Counted from the first letter of the stretch, positions 1 through 7,236 are shown. The stretch is DNA of 13,144 nucleotides from Thermohalobaculum sp039178805 (GCA_039178805.1 JBCDFC010000131.1:1-13144); one strand, 5' to 3'. Notes: generated from the letters alone by a model not told the origin. Translations and numbers: made by a program.

Positions 1-327
1 ACTCGGCACGCCATCGCGCTTTTCGAAGTCGATCGGATCGAGCTCCGCGACTCGCCCGCCCCAAATCGCGGTGGTGCCCCCGAAGAAGCGCAGCCTGCTT
101 TCGCGCAGCGGATAGTAGGGCGTGCTGCCCTCGGCCAACTCCCCCTCAGCCAAATCCTGGGCCGCAGCCGAGAAGTCGCGGCCGCCGCTCTCGATCAGCA
201 AGACGTCCGCGCCATGGCGCGCGAGCGTCCGGGCCAGCGTCACCCCGGCCGCACCGGCGCCCGCGATGCAGACATCGGCCCGCAGCTCAGGCTGTTCGCC
301 CATGCTGTCGAGATCGAGCAGCGTCAT
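1..327 (-). CDS. GMC-type FAD-dependent oxidoreductase, N-terminal part (cut by window edge)
   Basis: The first 109 residues are visible; the rest lies beyond the left edge. Residues 18-46 form an N-terminal Rossmann FAD-binding fold with GAGAAG at 23-28 and a ribose-binding Glu at about 46 (LLIESGG). A second flavin motif, GGTTAIWGGR at 83-92, matches the GG(S/T)xxxWGG motif after the dinucleotide fold in GMC oxidoreductases. The family oxidises alcohols, sugars or other hydroxylated substrates with FAD; the substrate cannot be read from this fragment. The ATG at 327 is chosen because it overlaps the stop of the upstream nucleotidyltransferase gene by 4 nt (ATGA), implying translational coupling; an internal ATG at 303 is the alternative. 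It is the fifth visible gene of the minus-strand operon and may oxidise the lipid or glycan made there (inference). Confidence 0.85.
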   Translation of the reverse strand, partial: MTLLDLDSMGEQPELRADVCIAGAGAAGVTLARTLARHGADVLLIESGGRDFSAAAQDLAEGELAEGSTPYYPLRESRLRFFGGTTAIWGGRVAELDPIDFEKRDGVPS

Positions 328-1100
328 GAACCGCTGGCCGCCTGCGCCCGCCAGTCTACGGCCGCCTTTCCTATCTCGAAGGTCGCGACCGTCGCTTCCG
401 CATGGGTGAGATCGGTGGGGAAGTCGACCTCGGCCCATGCTTCGCCCTGAAGCCGCACCACGCCGACATGGCCGTCCTCGGCGAGCGTGCCGATGATCGA
501 GAGATACCAGCGCTTCAGCGCTTCGGGCTCGGCCAAAGCGCGCCGCATCGCGGTGCGGAACAAAGCGCCGCCCTCACCGGTGAACCGCAGAAGACCGATG
601 GACTCGCCGTCGATACGGCCCTCCAGCGTCTTGCCGATCGCGGTCAGCCGTTTGCCCTCGGTCCGGATCTTCATGTCGTCGGCATCGTAATGCGTCTTGG
701 TATCGGCTGTGACGCTTACGGGGGCAGTCGCTTCCCGCAGAAGCCGTGCCAGGATCTCTGCACTGAACAGCGTGTCCCCATTCATCAGCACTGTGTCGGC
801 GCCGAAACATGCCCGCGCCTCCCAGCAGGAGCCGATATTGTCGGCCACCGCGTGGAACGGGTTGAAGACGAAGTCGGGCGAGATTGGCAGGCGCATCCGC
901 GCCACTGCCTCCTCGACCTGCGCGGCTTCGAACCCCGTTACGATGGCAACGCGTTCGATACCGTTGGCGGCGATGGCGCTAAGCTGCCATTCCAGAATGC
1001 TGCGCCCGCCGATCTCGACCAGGCATTTCGGCTTGGTGTCGGTCAGCGGCGAGAGGCGCTTTCCGCGCCCGGCGCTCAGAATCACAGCGTTACGGCTCAT
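324..1100 (-). CDS. LicC-like nucleotidyltransferase (phosphocholine cytidylyltransferase type)
   Basis: A 258-residue single-domain nucleotidyltransferase. The N-terminal signature LSAGRGKRL (8-16) followed by TKPKCL (22-27) is the NTP-binding loop of sugar-phosphate nucleotidyl- and cytidylyltransferases. NGDT (107-110) and EVDFPTD (224-230) supply the two likely metal-binding Asp residues. The NPFHAVADNIGSCWEA stretch (about 80-95) resembles the LicC branch, which makes CDP-choline from CTP and phosphocholine, more than the hexose-phosphate branch. It probably activates a small phosphorylated head group as an NDP derivative in the cytoplasm; choline, glycerol, aminoethylphosphonate or a sugar are all possible. 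The open frame runs upstream to 1259, but the ATG at 1100 begins the conserved fold and has an AAGGA ribosome site about 7 nt before it. It lies 22 nt after the SDR gene. Confidence 0.85.
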   Translation of the reverse strand: MSRNAVILSAGRGKRLSPLTDTKPKCLVEIGGRSILEWQLSAIAANGIERVAIVTGFEAAQVEEAVARMRLPISPDFVFNPFHAVADNIGSCWEARACFGADTVLMNGDTLFSAEILARLLREATAPVSVTADTKTHYDADDMKIRTEGKRLTAIGKTLEGRIDGESIGLLRFTGEGGALFRTAMRRALAEPEALKRWYLSIIGTLAEDGHVGVVRLQGEAWAEVDFPTDLTHAEATVATFEIGKAAVDWRAQAASGS

Positions 1101-1122
1101 GACGGTTCCTTTGCAGCAGCGC

Positions 1123-2085
1123 TCATGCACCCGGCCTGAGGGCAGGTTGCCGGCGCTTGATGACTCTGGCGGTTTCGAGGGCGGATACCGTGCGCTCGAA
1201 CCCCTCGGCGAGGGAGAGCTGCGGCATCCAAATGGCGGATGGCGGCTGCGCGTCGGCACAGGACGACCAGTCCTGGTGGCGAAGCTCGCGGATCTTGTCC
1301 CGCGACAGCGGACCGATCAGCTTGCGCGCCATCGGCAGGCACTCCGCCGCGACACCGAGCCAGTCGACAAGGCGGCGCGGCAGCGCGACCGGGCGCGGCG
1401 TGCGGCCCATGGTGCTCGCGAGAAGGCTCGCCATCTCGCGCCAGCTATAGCCCGAGAGCCGCTCGTCGCTGACTTCCCAAGTAGCGCCAGACGGGGCGCG
1501 TTGGGCTGCCGCGACGATGGCATCGGCCAGATCCTCAGCATGGATCAGGCAAAGGCGCGCATCCTCGGGGCCGAGGATCGGCTGCCAGGGAGCGCAGGCC
1601 ATCCTGAAAAGCGCCAAGGTTGCCGCATCGCGCGGACCGTAGACCGCCGCTGGGCGCAGCACACACCAGCGTCCGCCACAGTCCGCGAGCACGGTCTCCG
1701 ACCGCCGCTTGGAGGCGGCATAGGGGCTGATAGCAGGCTCGCGCGCGGCGAGCGATGAGACGAGGACGAAGGGTGCCTCCCGGGCCTCCCGCTCCCACGC
1801 ATCGACGATCGCAGAGGTGCCGTGGACGTTCACCCGTTCGAAGGCCGCGGGATCGCGGCTGGCAGTAAGGCCTGCGACATGGACAACGGCGTCCGCGCCC
1901 GCGACGAGACGCCTGAGCGCCGATGGCTCGCCAAGATCCCCGATGACAATCTCGCCGGTCACCTGCGGCAGGGCTGCGTCGCGACGCGCGAGCACGCGGC
2001 AGCGCCAGCCAGCCTCGGTGAAGGCAGACGTTACGTGGCTCCCAACAAAGCCACTCGCCCCGGTGATCGCGGCGACACGGGTCAC
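1123..2085 (-). CDS. NAD(P)-dependent epimerase/dehydratase (extended SDR), CerR-like candidate
   Basis: A 320-residue extended short-chain dehydrogenase/reductase. The NAD(P)-binding loop TGASGFVG lies at 8-15. The catalytic set is the Ser pair at 110-111 and the YxxxK motif at Tyr122 and Lys126 (YAASK), in the local sequence SSLAAREPAISPYAASK. LRPAAVYGPRD (143-153) is the usual post-catalytic segment. Members epimerise or dehydrate nucleotide sugars or reduce ketones. The gene sits directly behind an acyl-AMP ligase, as in the alphaproteobacterial ceramide locus where the SDR CerR acts in ceramide formation next to the acyl-ACP synthetase AasR; that assignment is inference. The start is taken as GTG at 2085, which overlaps the ligase stop by 4 nt (GTGA) and sits just before the Rossmann fold. 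An in-frame ATG at 2142 would add 19 Gly/Ser/Arg-rich residues inside the ligase gene and is less likely. Confidence 0.85.
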   Translation of the reverse strand: MTRVAAITGASGFVGSHVTSAFTEAGWRCRVLARRDAALPQVTGEIVIGDLGEPSALRRLVAGADAVVHVAGLTASRDPAAFERVNVHGTSAIVDAWEREAREAPFVLVSSLAAREPAISPYAASKRRSETVLADCGGRWCVLRPAAVYGPRDAATLALFRMACAPWQPILGPEDARLCLIHAEDLADAIVAAAQRAPSGATWEVSDERLSGYSWREMASLLASTMGRTPRPVALPRRLVDWLGVAAECLPMARKLIGPLSRDKIRELRHQDWSSCADAQPPSAIWMPQLSLAEGFERTVSALETARVIKRRQPALRPGA

Positions 2086-3830
2086 GAGGCGGCTCGAACC
2101 ACCGCCTCCTCGGCGGCCTGAAGATGCATCGCTTGGGCCCATGCCCGCTGTAGCTTGCCTGATGACGTGCGCGGCAGGGAGCGCATCGGCCAGAGCGCGA
2201 CGTCGACTTCGATCCCATGCTCGGCGCGAATGGCGGCGTGGACAGTATCGATGAGGTCTTGCCGGCGATCGGGGCTGCTCTCGCGGGTTTCGAGCGCCAG
2301 GATCATCGTGCCGTCATCGATGCTGCCACCACGACCGGGGATGCGGAAGAGCGCTGCGTCTCCGATCCCGGAGCCCTTCACGGCCGCTGTCGCGGTCCAC
2401 TCCACATCCTGGGGCCAGACGGCACGACCATGGAGCATCAGCACGTCCTTCTCGCGCCCGGCGATGACCAGCTCCCCGTTCCGCAGAAAACCGAGGTCGC
2501 CAGTGGTGAGCCAACCATCGGCATCGAAAACTTCGGCAGTGGCTTCTGGCGCATCGAGGTAACCTGTCATGAGCCCAGGTCCTTTCGCCTGGACGCGGCC
2601 AACGCGCTCCTCGCCCAACACCGTGCCATCCGCGTCGCAAACCCGAACGTCGTGGCCGGGGAGCGGGCATCCGCAGAGCGCGAGCGCGGTCCCGCCGCCG
2701 CCCTTGGCCCGGCGCACACGGTCCCCGAGGTTTAGATGCGTGCCGTCGACCTTCGCAAAGCGCGCGCCCCGGTCGGTGGGCGTGAAGGCGAGGCCGAGGG
2801 TCGCCTCCGCCATGCCGTAGCTCGGCAGGAAGGCGCGCCGGTCGAAACCGCGATCGGCAAACGCTCCGGCAAAGTCCTCCAGCGCCTCTGCCCGCACCAT
2901 GTCGCCGCCGATCCCCGCAACACGCCAGGAGGAGAGGTCGAGGTTTTCGGTCGCCCGGGCGCGCCGCGCAGCGAGTTCATAGCCGAAGGACGGAGCATAG
3001 GAGATCGTACCGCGGTTCCGGGAGATGAGATCGAGCCAGAGCGTCGGGCGAACGGTAAAATCGCGCGTCGAAAGACAGTCGATGCTCATCCGGCAGACGA
3101 TTGGCAGCAGCAGCGTGCCGACGAGGCCCATATCGTGGTACCAGGGCAGCCAGGAAACGCCACGATCCTCAGGCCCGATGCTCAGCGCAGCCCCGATGGC
3201 CCGCACATTCGCCATCATCGCGCGGTGGCTGATCTCGATCCCCTTGGGCGCCGACGTCGTGCCGGAAGAGTACTGGATGTAGGCGATATCGTTCGGTGCA
3301 ATCTTATGCGCCGGCAACGACGCAGGACCGGGCAATGCATCGGCGCCGCCGGCAAAGACCAGCTTCTGATCCTGAAAGTCCTCTACGAGCCAATCGGCGA
3401 ACATGTCCGGCGCGATCACCGCCTGGGCGTCGCCGACGAGCCGGCGGAGGCGCGTTGTGTATGCCGCCCGATCGCCAAACGCGAAGGGCAGCGGCGCCGG
3501 GCAGGGCACCAGACCGGCGCGCGTAGCACCGGCGAACAGGGCAACAAAGCGTGGCCCGGTCTCCGCCAGCAAGAAAACGCGCGATCCGGGTGCAAGGTCT
3601 AGCGCCGCCAAGCGCCGCGCTGCGAGGTCTGTCTCCGCCGCGATATCGGCCCAACTGAGGGATGAGAGTAGCGTCCCCCTTGCGCCGTAAAAAGTCATCC
3701 CCCCCTCGGTTCGAGCGGCGGTTTCGAGCGCGGCGAACAGGTTCGTGTCGGAGTTCACGTCGGAGCCCGGATCGCGCTCACCTGGCCCGCGGCCCGACAT
3801 GGCGCGGTCTTCCTGCTGGGTGTGGGTCAT
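2082..3830 (-). CDS. Fatty acyl-AMP ligase / acyl-ACP synthetase (ANL superfamily)
   Basis: A 582-residue adenylate-forming enzyme with all core motifs: YSSGTTSAPKG (187-197, ATP phosphate loop), SWLPWYHDMGL (226-236), PSYGMAEATL (336-345), TGDLG (443-447), GREKDVLMLHGR (458-469) and the C-terminal catalytic Lys559 in SSGKLQR. WLPWYHDMGL, the YGMAEATL context and a Trp-Pro-x-Asp-(Ile/Val)-Glu segment after the hinge are typical of the FAAL/FadD32 group. That group makes acyl-adenylates and usually hands the acyl chain to an acyl carrier protein rather than to CoA. No carrier protein is encoded in the visible part. About 27 extra residues precede the domain. The ATG at 3830 overlaps the flippase stop by 4 nt (ATGA). 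In context it activates a fatty acid for an envelope lipid; AasR of Caulobacter ceramide synthesis is the closest functional analogue I would propose (inference). Confidence 0.9.
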   Translation of the reverse strand: MTHTQQEDRAMSGRGPGERDPGSDVNSDTNLFAALETAARTEGGMTFYGARGTLLSSLSWADIAAETDLAARRLAALDLAPGSRVFLLAETGPRFVALFAGATRAGLVPCPAPLPFAFGDRAAYTTRLRRLVGDAQAVIAPDMFADWLVEDFQDQKLVFAGGADALPGPASLPAHKIAPNDIAYIQYSSGTTSAPKGIEISHRAMMANVRAIGAALSIGPEDRGVSWLPWYHDMGLVGTLLLPIVCRMSIDCLSTRDFTVRPTLWLDLISRNRGTISYAPSFGYELAARRARATENLDLSSWRVAGIGGDMVRAEALEDFAGAFADRGFDRRAFLPSYGMAEATLGLAFTPTDRGARFAKVDGTHLNLGDRVRRAKGGGGTALALCGCPLPGHDVRVCDADGTVLGEERVGRVQAKGPGLMTGYLDAPEATAEVFDADGWLTTGDLGFLRNGELVIAGREKDVLMLHGRAVWPQDVEWTATAAVKGSGIGDAALFRIPGRGGSIDDGTMILALETRESSPDRRQDLIDTVHAAIRAEHGIEVDVALWPMRSLPRTSSGKLQRAWAQAMHLQAAEEAVVRAAS

Positions 3831-5164
3831 GCGGTCTCCGTTTGGTCGAGGGGGAGGCGGGCGCGCAGCACCGACCGCACCGCCAACAAGCGTCCGAGAA
3901 AGAGCAGCGTGGCATGCGCCAGAAGGGCGATGCCGGCCCCCTGCAGCCCCTCGGCGGGCAGCAACCAGGTCAGCATCAGCGCATAGGTAGCGGCGGCTGA
4001 GAGACTGAGGATGAGTGAGAGATCCGCGCGCCCCGCCGCAAGAAGCGCGGGGTCGAGCGCGAAGCCCCAGAGCGTGATCGCCGCGGCGACTGCTGCCAAA
4101 ACCAACAGCCCCTCCGCCGCCAACGCCTCAGGTCCGAAGATGGCGGCGAGCAGCAGGTCACCGGCGAGCAACATCACGGCTACGATGGCCGCCATCGCCG
4201 CCGCACCAAGCCCCAGGGCGCGTAGCACCAGTGCGCCATGACTGTCAGACCCGGCTTGTCGTGTCTCCGAGAAGGCGGGGAGGATCACTGGGCCGAGTAG
4301 TTTGGCAGGCTTGGCGATCGCATCCGAGATCTGGCGCGCGATGGCGTAGAGCGCGGAAGCCGCGGGCCCGAGCGCCGCGCCGATAGCAAGCGTCGAGCCA
4401 TGGAGCATCACGGCTGAAACAGAACTCGAGACATTCGTCGAGAAGACGAAGCGCCAGAAGCCAACTGGTGTGCTGTTGCTTCCCGTGGCGGGGAGCGCCC
4501 GAAGCGTCCTGCCGGCGATCGTCAAAGCGCGGAAGATCATCCAACTGCCAGAAAGCGCCGCCGCCGCGAACCAAACGATGAAAAGCGCATCGAGCCCGAA
4601 GCCCAACGCAGCAACGGCAAGCGCACCCACAAGCCTGATGATGGCGTTGGCTGCGTGCTGCCAGTTCAGGATATCGAACCTGTCGACCAGGCGCAGGATC
4701 CCGGTCGGCGTGGCCGATGTCATAAAGACTGCGGCCAGCGCATAGAACCGCACCCATTCCTGCGTCTCGGCGGGCCAATTGAGTACCGTGCCGAGCCAGG
4801 GGGCGAGCATCATCAGAAGCCCGAGTGCTAGGCCGAGAGCGGCGAGGTCGAGCACGACGGTCAAGCAGAGCAGGCGTTTCAATGCCGTGCCCTCACGCCG
4901 GTCGAGCATCGGCGTCCCATAAGAGAGGATGGCCTGCCACGACTGAAAGCGGAGCGCGTCTCCAACAAGCCTGGCAACCGCGTGGCACAGGATGACGGCA
5001 CCGAATGCTTCGAAGCCGACCGTCCGCACGGCCACCGCTGCGGCGGCGAGATTGACGACCCCAGCGCCGGCTCTGCTGCTCAGCATGACGATACCGGTCC
5101 GGCCCAAGCTTGGGGCCGACGATGCGTCATCTGCAGTGAGCGAGGTGTGTCGGGGCGTCGTCAT
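3827..5164 (-). CDS. Polytopic flippase of the polysaccharide/lipid exporter (MOP, Wzx-like) family
   Basis: A 445-residue, very hydrophobic protein with about 12 predicted membrane helices spread over its full length after a polar N-terminus of about 20 residues. Length, helix number and short polar loops fit the Wzx/MATE-like exporter superfamily, whose members move undecaprenyl-linked oligosaccharides, lipid II or other lipids across the inner membrane. It lacks the nucleotide-binding domain expected of an ABC flippase. It is the first gene of the minus-strand operon and overlaps the acyl-AMP ligase gene by 4 nt, so its cargo is probably the acylated or head-group-bearing product of the downstream enzymes. 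The ATG at 5164 has only a weak upstream AGG; a start at Met27 would still leave the first helix intact. The family call rests on topology and composition, not on a diagnostic motif. Confidence 0.75.
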   Translation of the reverse strand: MTTPRHTSLTADDASSAPSLGRTGIVMLSSRAGAGVVNLAAAAVAVRTVGFEAFGAVILCHAVARLVGDALRFQSWQAILSYGTPMLDRREGTALKRLLCLTVVLDLAALGLALGLLMMLAPWLGTVLNWPAETQEWVRFYALAAVFMTSATPTGILRLVDRFDILNWQHAANAIIRLVGALAVAALGFGLDALFIVWFAAAALSGSWMIFRALTIAGRTLRALPATGSNSTPVGFWRFVFSTNVSSSVSAVMLHGSTLAIGAALGPAASALYAIARQISDAIAKPAKLLGPVILPAFSETRQAGSDSHGALVLRALGLGAAAMAAIVAVMLLAGDLLLAAIFGPEALAAEGLLVLAAVAAAITLWGFALDPALLAAGRADLSLILSLSAAATYALMLTWLLPAEGLQGAGIALLAHATLLFLGRLLAVRSVLRARLPLDQTETA

Positions 5165-5176
5165 TTCGTAACCTGA

Positions 5177-5200
5177 ACCTAAACGCTGTCCGACCTAAAC
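5177..5200 (-). repeat. Pair of 8-bp direct repeats upstream of the flippase gene
   Basis: ACCTAAAC occurs at 5177-5184 and again at 5193-5200, that is GTTTAGGT twice on the coding strand with a 16-bp period. The copies lie 13-36 nt before the flippase ATG. Tandem half-sites of this kind are often bound by response-regulator dimers. The position, inside the leader or over the promoter, would suit repression or translational control, but no regulator can be named. Confidence 0.4.
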
Positions 5201-5236
5201 AAATTTTACTTTTCTGCCACCCACTCAGGGTGAAAC

Positions 5237-5259
5237 CGAAATGGAATTGTCACATTTCG
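5237..5259. promoter_or_regulatory. Candidate operator: 7-bp inverted repeat with 9-nt spacer
   Basis: CGAAATG (5237-5243) and CATTTCG (5253-5259) are perfect inverted repeats separated by 9 nt. The arm extended by one base, CATTTCGT (5253-5260), recurs at 5162-5169, where it overlaps the flippase start codon. The site lies about 75-95 nt upstream of that start, a plausible place for an operator of the minus-strand operon. The binding protein is unknown and a chance repeat cannot be excluded. Confidence 0.35.
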
Positions 5260-5480
5260 TGAGTCAGACATCAGGACTAATCGATGATGTGCTGAGCGCT
5301 GAGTGTCAAAAAAGCAGCACTATCCGAATAAATCGAGCGCATCGAAGCGTCTAGTGTCGGGGCAATCCGAAGATCAGAGCGACAAGAAAATGAATTGTGC
5401 CGCCTTGATGACTTATTCAGCGAGAGATGCAGCCCCCAGTTCACGAAGGGACCGCTGGCAAGACGTATCGACGCAGGTGC

Positions 5481-5515
5481 AAAAAGAATGACCGCCGCTC
5501 AGCGAAAAGCGGCGG
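5481..5515 (-). terminator. Rho-independent terminator of the solute-binding protein gene
   Basis: An 8-bp perfect GC-rich stem pairs 5492-5499 (CCGCCGCT) with 5508-5515 (AGCGGCGG) around an 8-nt loop. Read on the minus strand it is followed by TCATTCTTTTT, giving the U-tract, and it begins 13 nt after the stop of the binding-protein gene. Its presence shows that the binding-protein message ends here and does not read into the flippase operon. On the plus strand only a weak TTTT follows. Confidence 0.75.
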
Positions 5516-5527
5516 CCACTTTTCGGG

Positions 5528-7171
5528 TCAGCTTTCGAGCCAAACTTTGTCGAGGTGTTGCTCTGATGCCTGATGGGCGCCAAAGCCCTTCACCCATGAT
5601 TGATGCGAGCGATAGAGCTTGCGCCAGAAGGGCTGAATGATGATCCCGCTGTCACGCAAGTTCTGTTCGATCTTCGCCATGATGGCGCGACGGGCCTCAA
5701 CATCCGGGGTACCGAGCGCCTGTTCGACCAACGCATCGAACTCCGCATTGTCGTAAGCTGTCTCGTTCCAGGGCACCCCGGATTTGTACGCCAGCACCAT
5801 CACCTGGATGCCGAGTGGGCGTGGATACCACTCGGTCGAGGAGTGCGGATACTTGTCCCAACTGTTCCAGAAGGTGGAGCCCGGGATCACCGAGCGCTTC
5901 ACATTGATGCCGGCATCGCGCATCTGCGCTGCCGCCGCATCGGTCGTCGCCCGCATCCAATCATCGTCGAGCGAGATGAGCTCGAACTCGGTATCCGTGT
6001 GGCCCGCTTCGGCGAGGAGCGCCTTCGATTTCTCGACATCACGCTTCGTTGGGCCGATATCGGCGTAGTCGATGTGCATCTCGCCGACATGATGGTTGGC
6101 CGCCTCCGACCCAGCGCCGTTAATGCCGAGCTGTAGGAGCACCTTGTTGTCGACGGCGAGCTGCATCGCGCGCCGCACCCGCACATCGTCATAGGGCGGC
6201 TGGGTAACGTTGGTGCGGATTACGATCGTGGCGGCGGTCGAGATGCCGGTGCTGGGAATGCCGACCGACTCCATCACCGCAAGGCTGTCGGGCTTCGTTT
6301 CGTGGCTGACATCGACCTCCTCGCTTTCCATAGCGGCGATCATCGTGGTCGGGTCTGTGCCGTGGTCATACCACTCGACGCCATCGAGCCAAACCTCGCC
6401 GCCCCACCAACCGCTTTCCTTGCGTCGAACCGTCGCGCGGACGCCGGTCTCCCACTCGACCAGTTCGAAGGGGCCGGTCGTGACCGCTAGTGCAGACATC
6501 GCGTCGTTGGATCCGTCATAGCTCCGATGCATGATCAGCGCGGGGTAGTCCGCCATGCCAGCGATCAGGGTGATGTCGGGCTTCGGTAGGTTGAGGCGTA
6601 CGGTGTGGTCGTCGACCCGCTCCACCGCCCCTTCGCGCAGCTGCTTCGTCTCAGGATCGACCAGATCGCCCATGCGCGTCGCGACGGAGTTGCCCTCGGC
6701 CGTTGCATCGCACCAACGCTCGATGTTGAAGATCACGTCGTCCGCGCTGAACGCATCGCCGTTCGACCAGGCGACACCGCGGCGAAGGTTGAGCGTGTAG
6801 GTCCGGGCATCGTCGGAAAGCTCCCAGCTCTCAAGAAGCTGCCCCTCGAAGGTGAAGTCGGCGTTCCAGCGCACCAAATACTCGTTGCACTGGCGCGCGA
6901 CATTCGCGATCTCGGCCCAGTCGAAGCTGCGCGGATCCTTGAACGCCTTGACCAGCATCGAGACCCTGAGTGTCCCGCCTTTCTGCGGCGTATCCGCAAC
7001 GGCGGCCATCGGCGTGAGACCGCCAAGCGCGAAGGCGCCCGCAGTACTGACCCCAAGCGCTGCCATGCTGGCGAGGTACTCCCGTCGGTCCAACCGGCCG
7101 TTTCGGAAGCTCTCTGCCGTCGGTTCGGCAAGTGGGTGAAGCCTGCGTTCAGTACGCATCATCTTGGTCAT
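5528..7171 (-). CDS. ABC transporter substrate-binding protein, family 5 (peptide/nickel type), Tat signal
   Basis: A 547-residue extracytoplasmic solute-binding protein. The N-terminus carries a twin-arginine signal: DRREYLASM with the Arg pair at 29-30, then a hydrophobic stretch (about 35-53) and a likely AVA/D cleavage after residue 59. The mature part starts GGTLRVSM and keeps family features such as YTLNLRRGVAWSNGDAFSADDV (about 115-136), the region that marks DppA/OppA-like proteins. The family binds oligopeptides, opines, nickel complexes or other amines in the periplasm and delivers them to an ABC permease. No permease or ATPase gene is visible, and a terminator follows directly, so this is a stand-alone binding protein here. 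A strong AAGGAGGA site lies 5 nt before the ATG at 7171. It diverges from the GntR regulator and shares its operator region, suggesting it supplies the substrate of the plus-strand catabolic operon (inference). Confidence 0.9.
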   Translation of the reverse strand: MTKMMRTERRLHPLAEPTAESFRNGRLDRREYLASMAALGVSTAGAFALGGLTPMAAVADTPQKGGTLRVSMLVKAFKDPRSFDWAEIANVARQCNEYLVRWNADFTFEGQLLESWELSDDARTYTLNLRRGVAWSNGDAFSADDVIFNIERWCDATAEGNSVATRMGDLVDPETKQLREGAVERVDDHTVRLNLPKPDITLIAGMADYPALIMHRSYDGSNDAMSALAVTTGPFELVEWETGVRATVRRKESGWWGGEVWLDGVEWYDHGTDPTTMIAAMESEEVDVSHETKPDSLAVMESVGIPSTGISTAATIVIRTNVTQPPYDDVRVRRAMQLAVDNKVLLQLGINGAGSEAANHHVGEMHIDYADIGPTKRDVEKSKALLAEAGHTDTEFELISLDDDWMRATTDAAAAQMRDAGINVKRSVIPGSTFWNSWDKYPHSSTEWYPRPLGIQVMVLAYKSGVPWNETAYDNAEFDALVEQALGTPDVEARRAIMAKIEQNLRDSGIIIQPFWRKLYRSHQSWVKGFGAHQASEQHLDKVWLES

Positions 7172-7236
7172 TTTGGTCCTCCTTCCCTGCGCGACCCGGT
7201 TCGCCTATCGCGGCGCCCGAGGAACTCGTGTGCAAA

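Larger units (their letters stand above)
5165..5527. other. Intergenic region between two minus-strand units; no convincing gene
   Basis: This 363-bp stretch separates the flippase start from the stop of the solute-binding protein gene and looks more AT-rich than its surroundings. The part nearest the flippase (5165-5265) must hold its promoter. It contains two copies of ACCTAAAC, an inverted repeat CGAAATG/CATTTCG, and a possible -10-like TAAAAT on the minus strand at 5208-5203 without a good -35. The part nearest the binding-protein gene holds that gene's terminator. Between about 5265 and 5480 I recognise no protein family in any frame and no tRNA or known RNA. Confidence 0.6.

Noticed and set aside
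402..1139. Long plus-strand open frames opposite the minus-strand operon (for example 402-1139, 697-1758, 2736-3602)
   Set aside because: They are antisense to genes with clear catalytic motifs, have low-complexity Arg/Ala/Pro-rich products and match no family; high GC makes such frames common.
5303..5491. 62-codon plus-strand frame beginning with GTG in the intergenic region
   Set aside because: No clear ribosome site, no recognised domain, Ser/Lys-rich composition; the hairpin after it has its U-tract on the other strand and serves the binding-protein gene.
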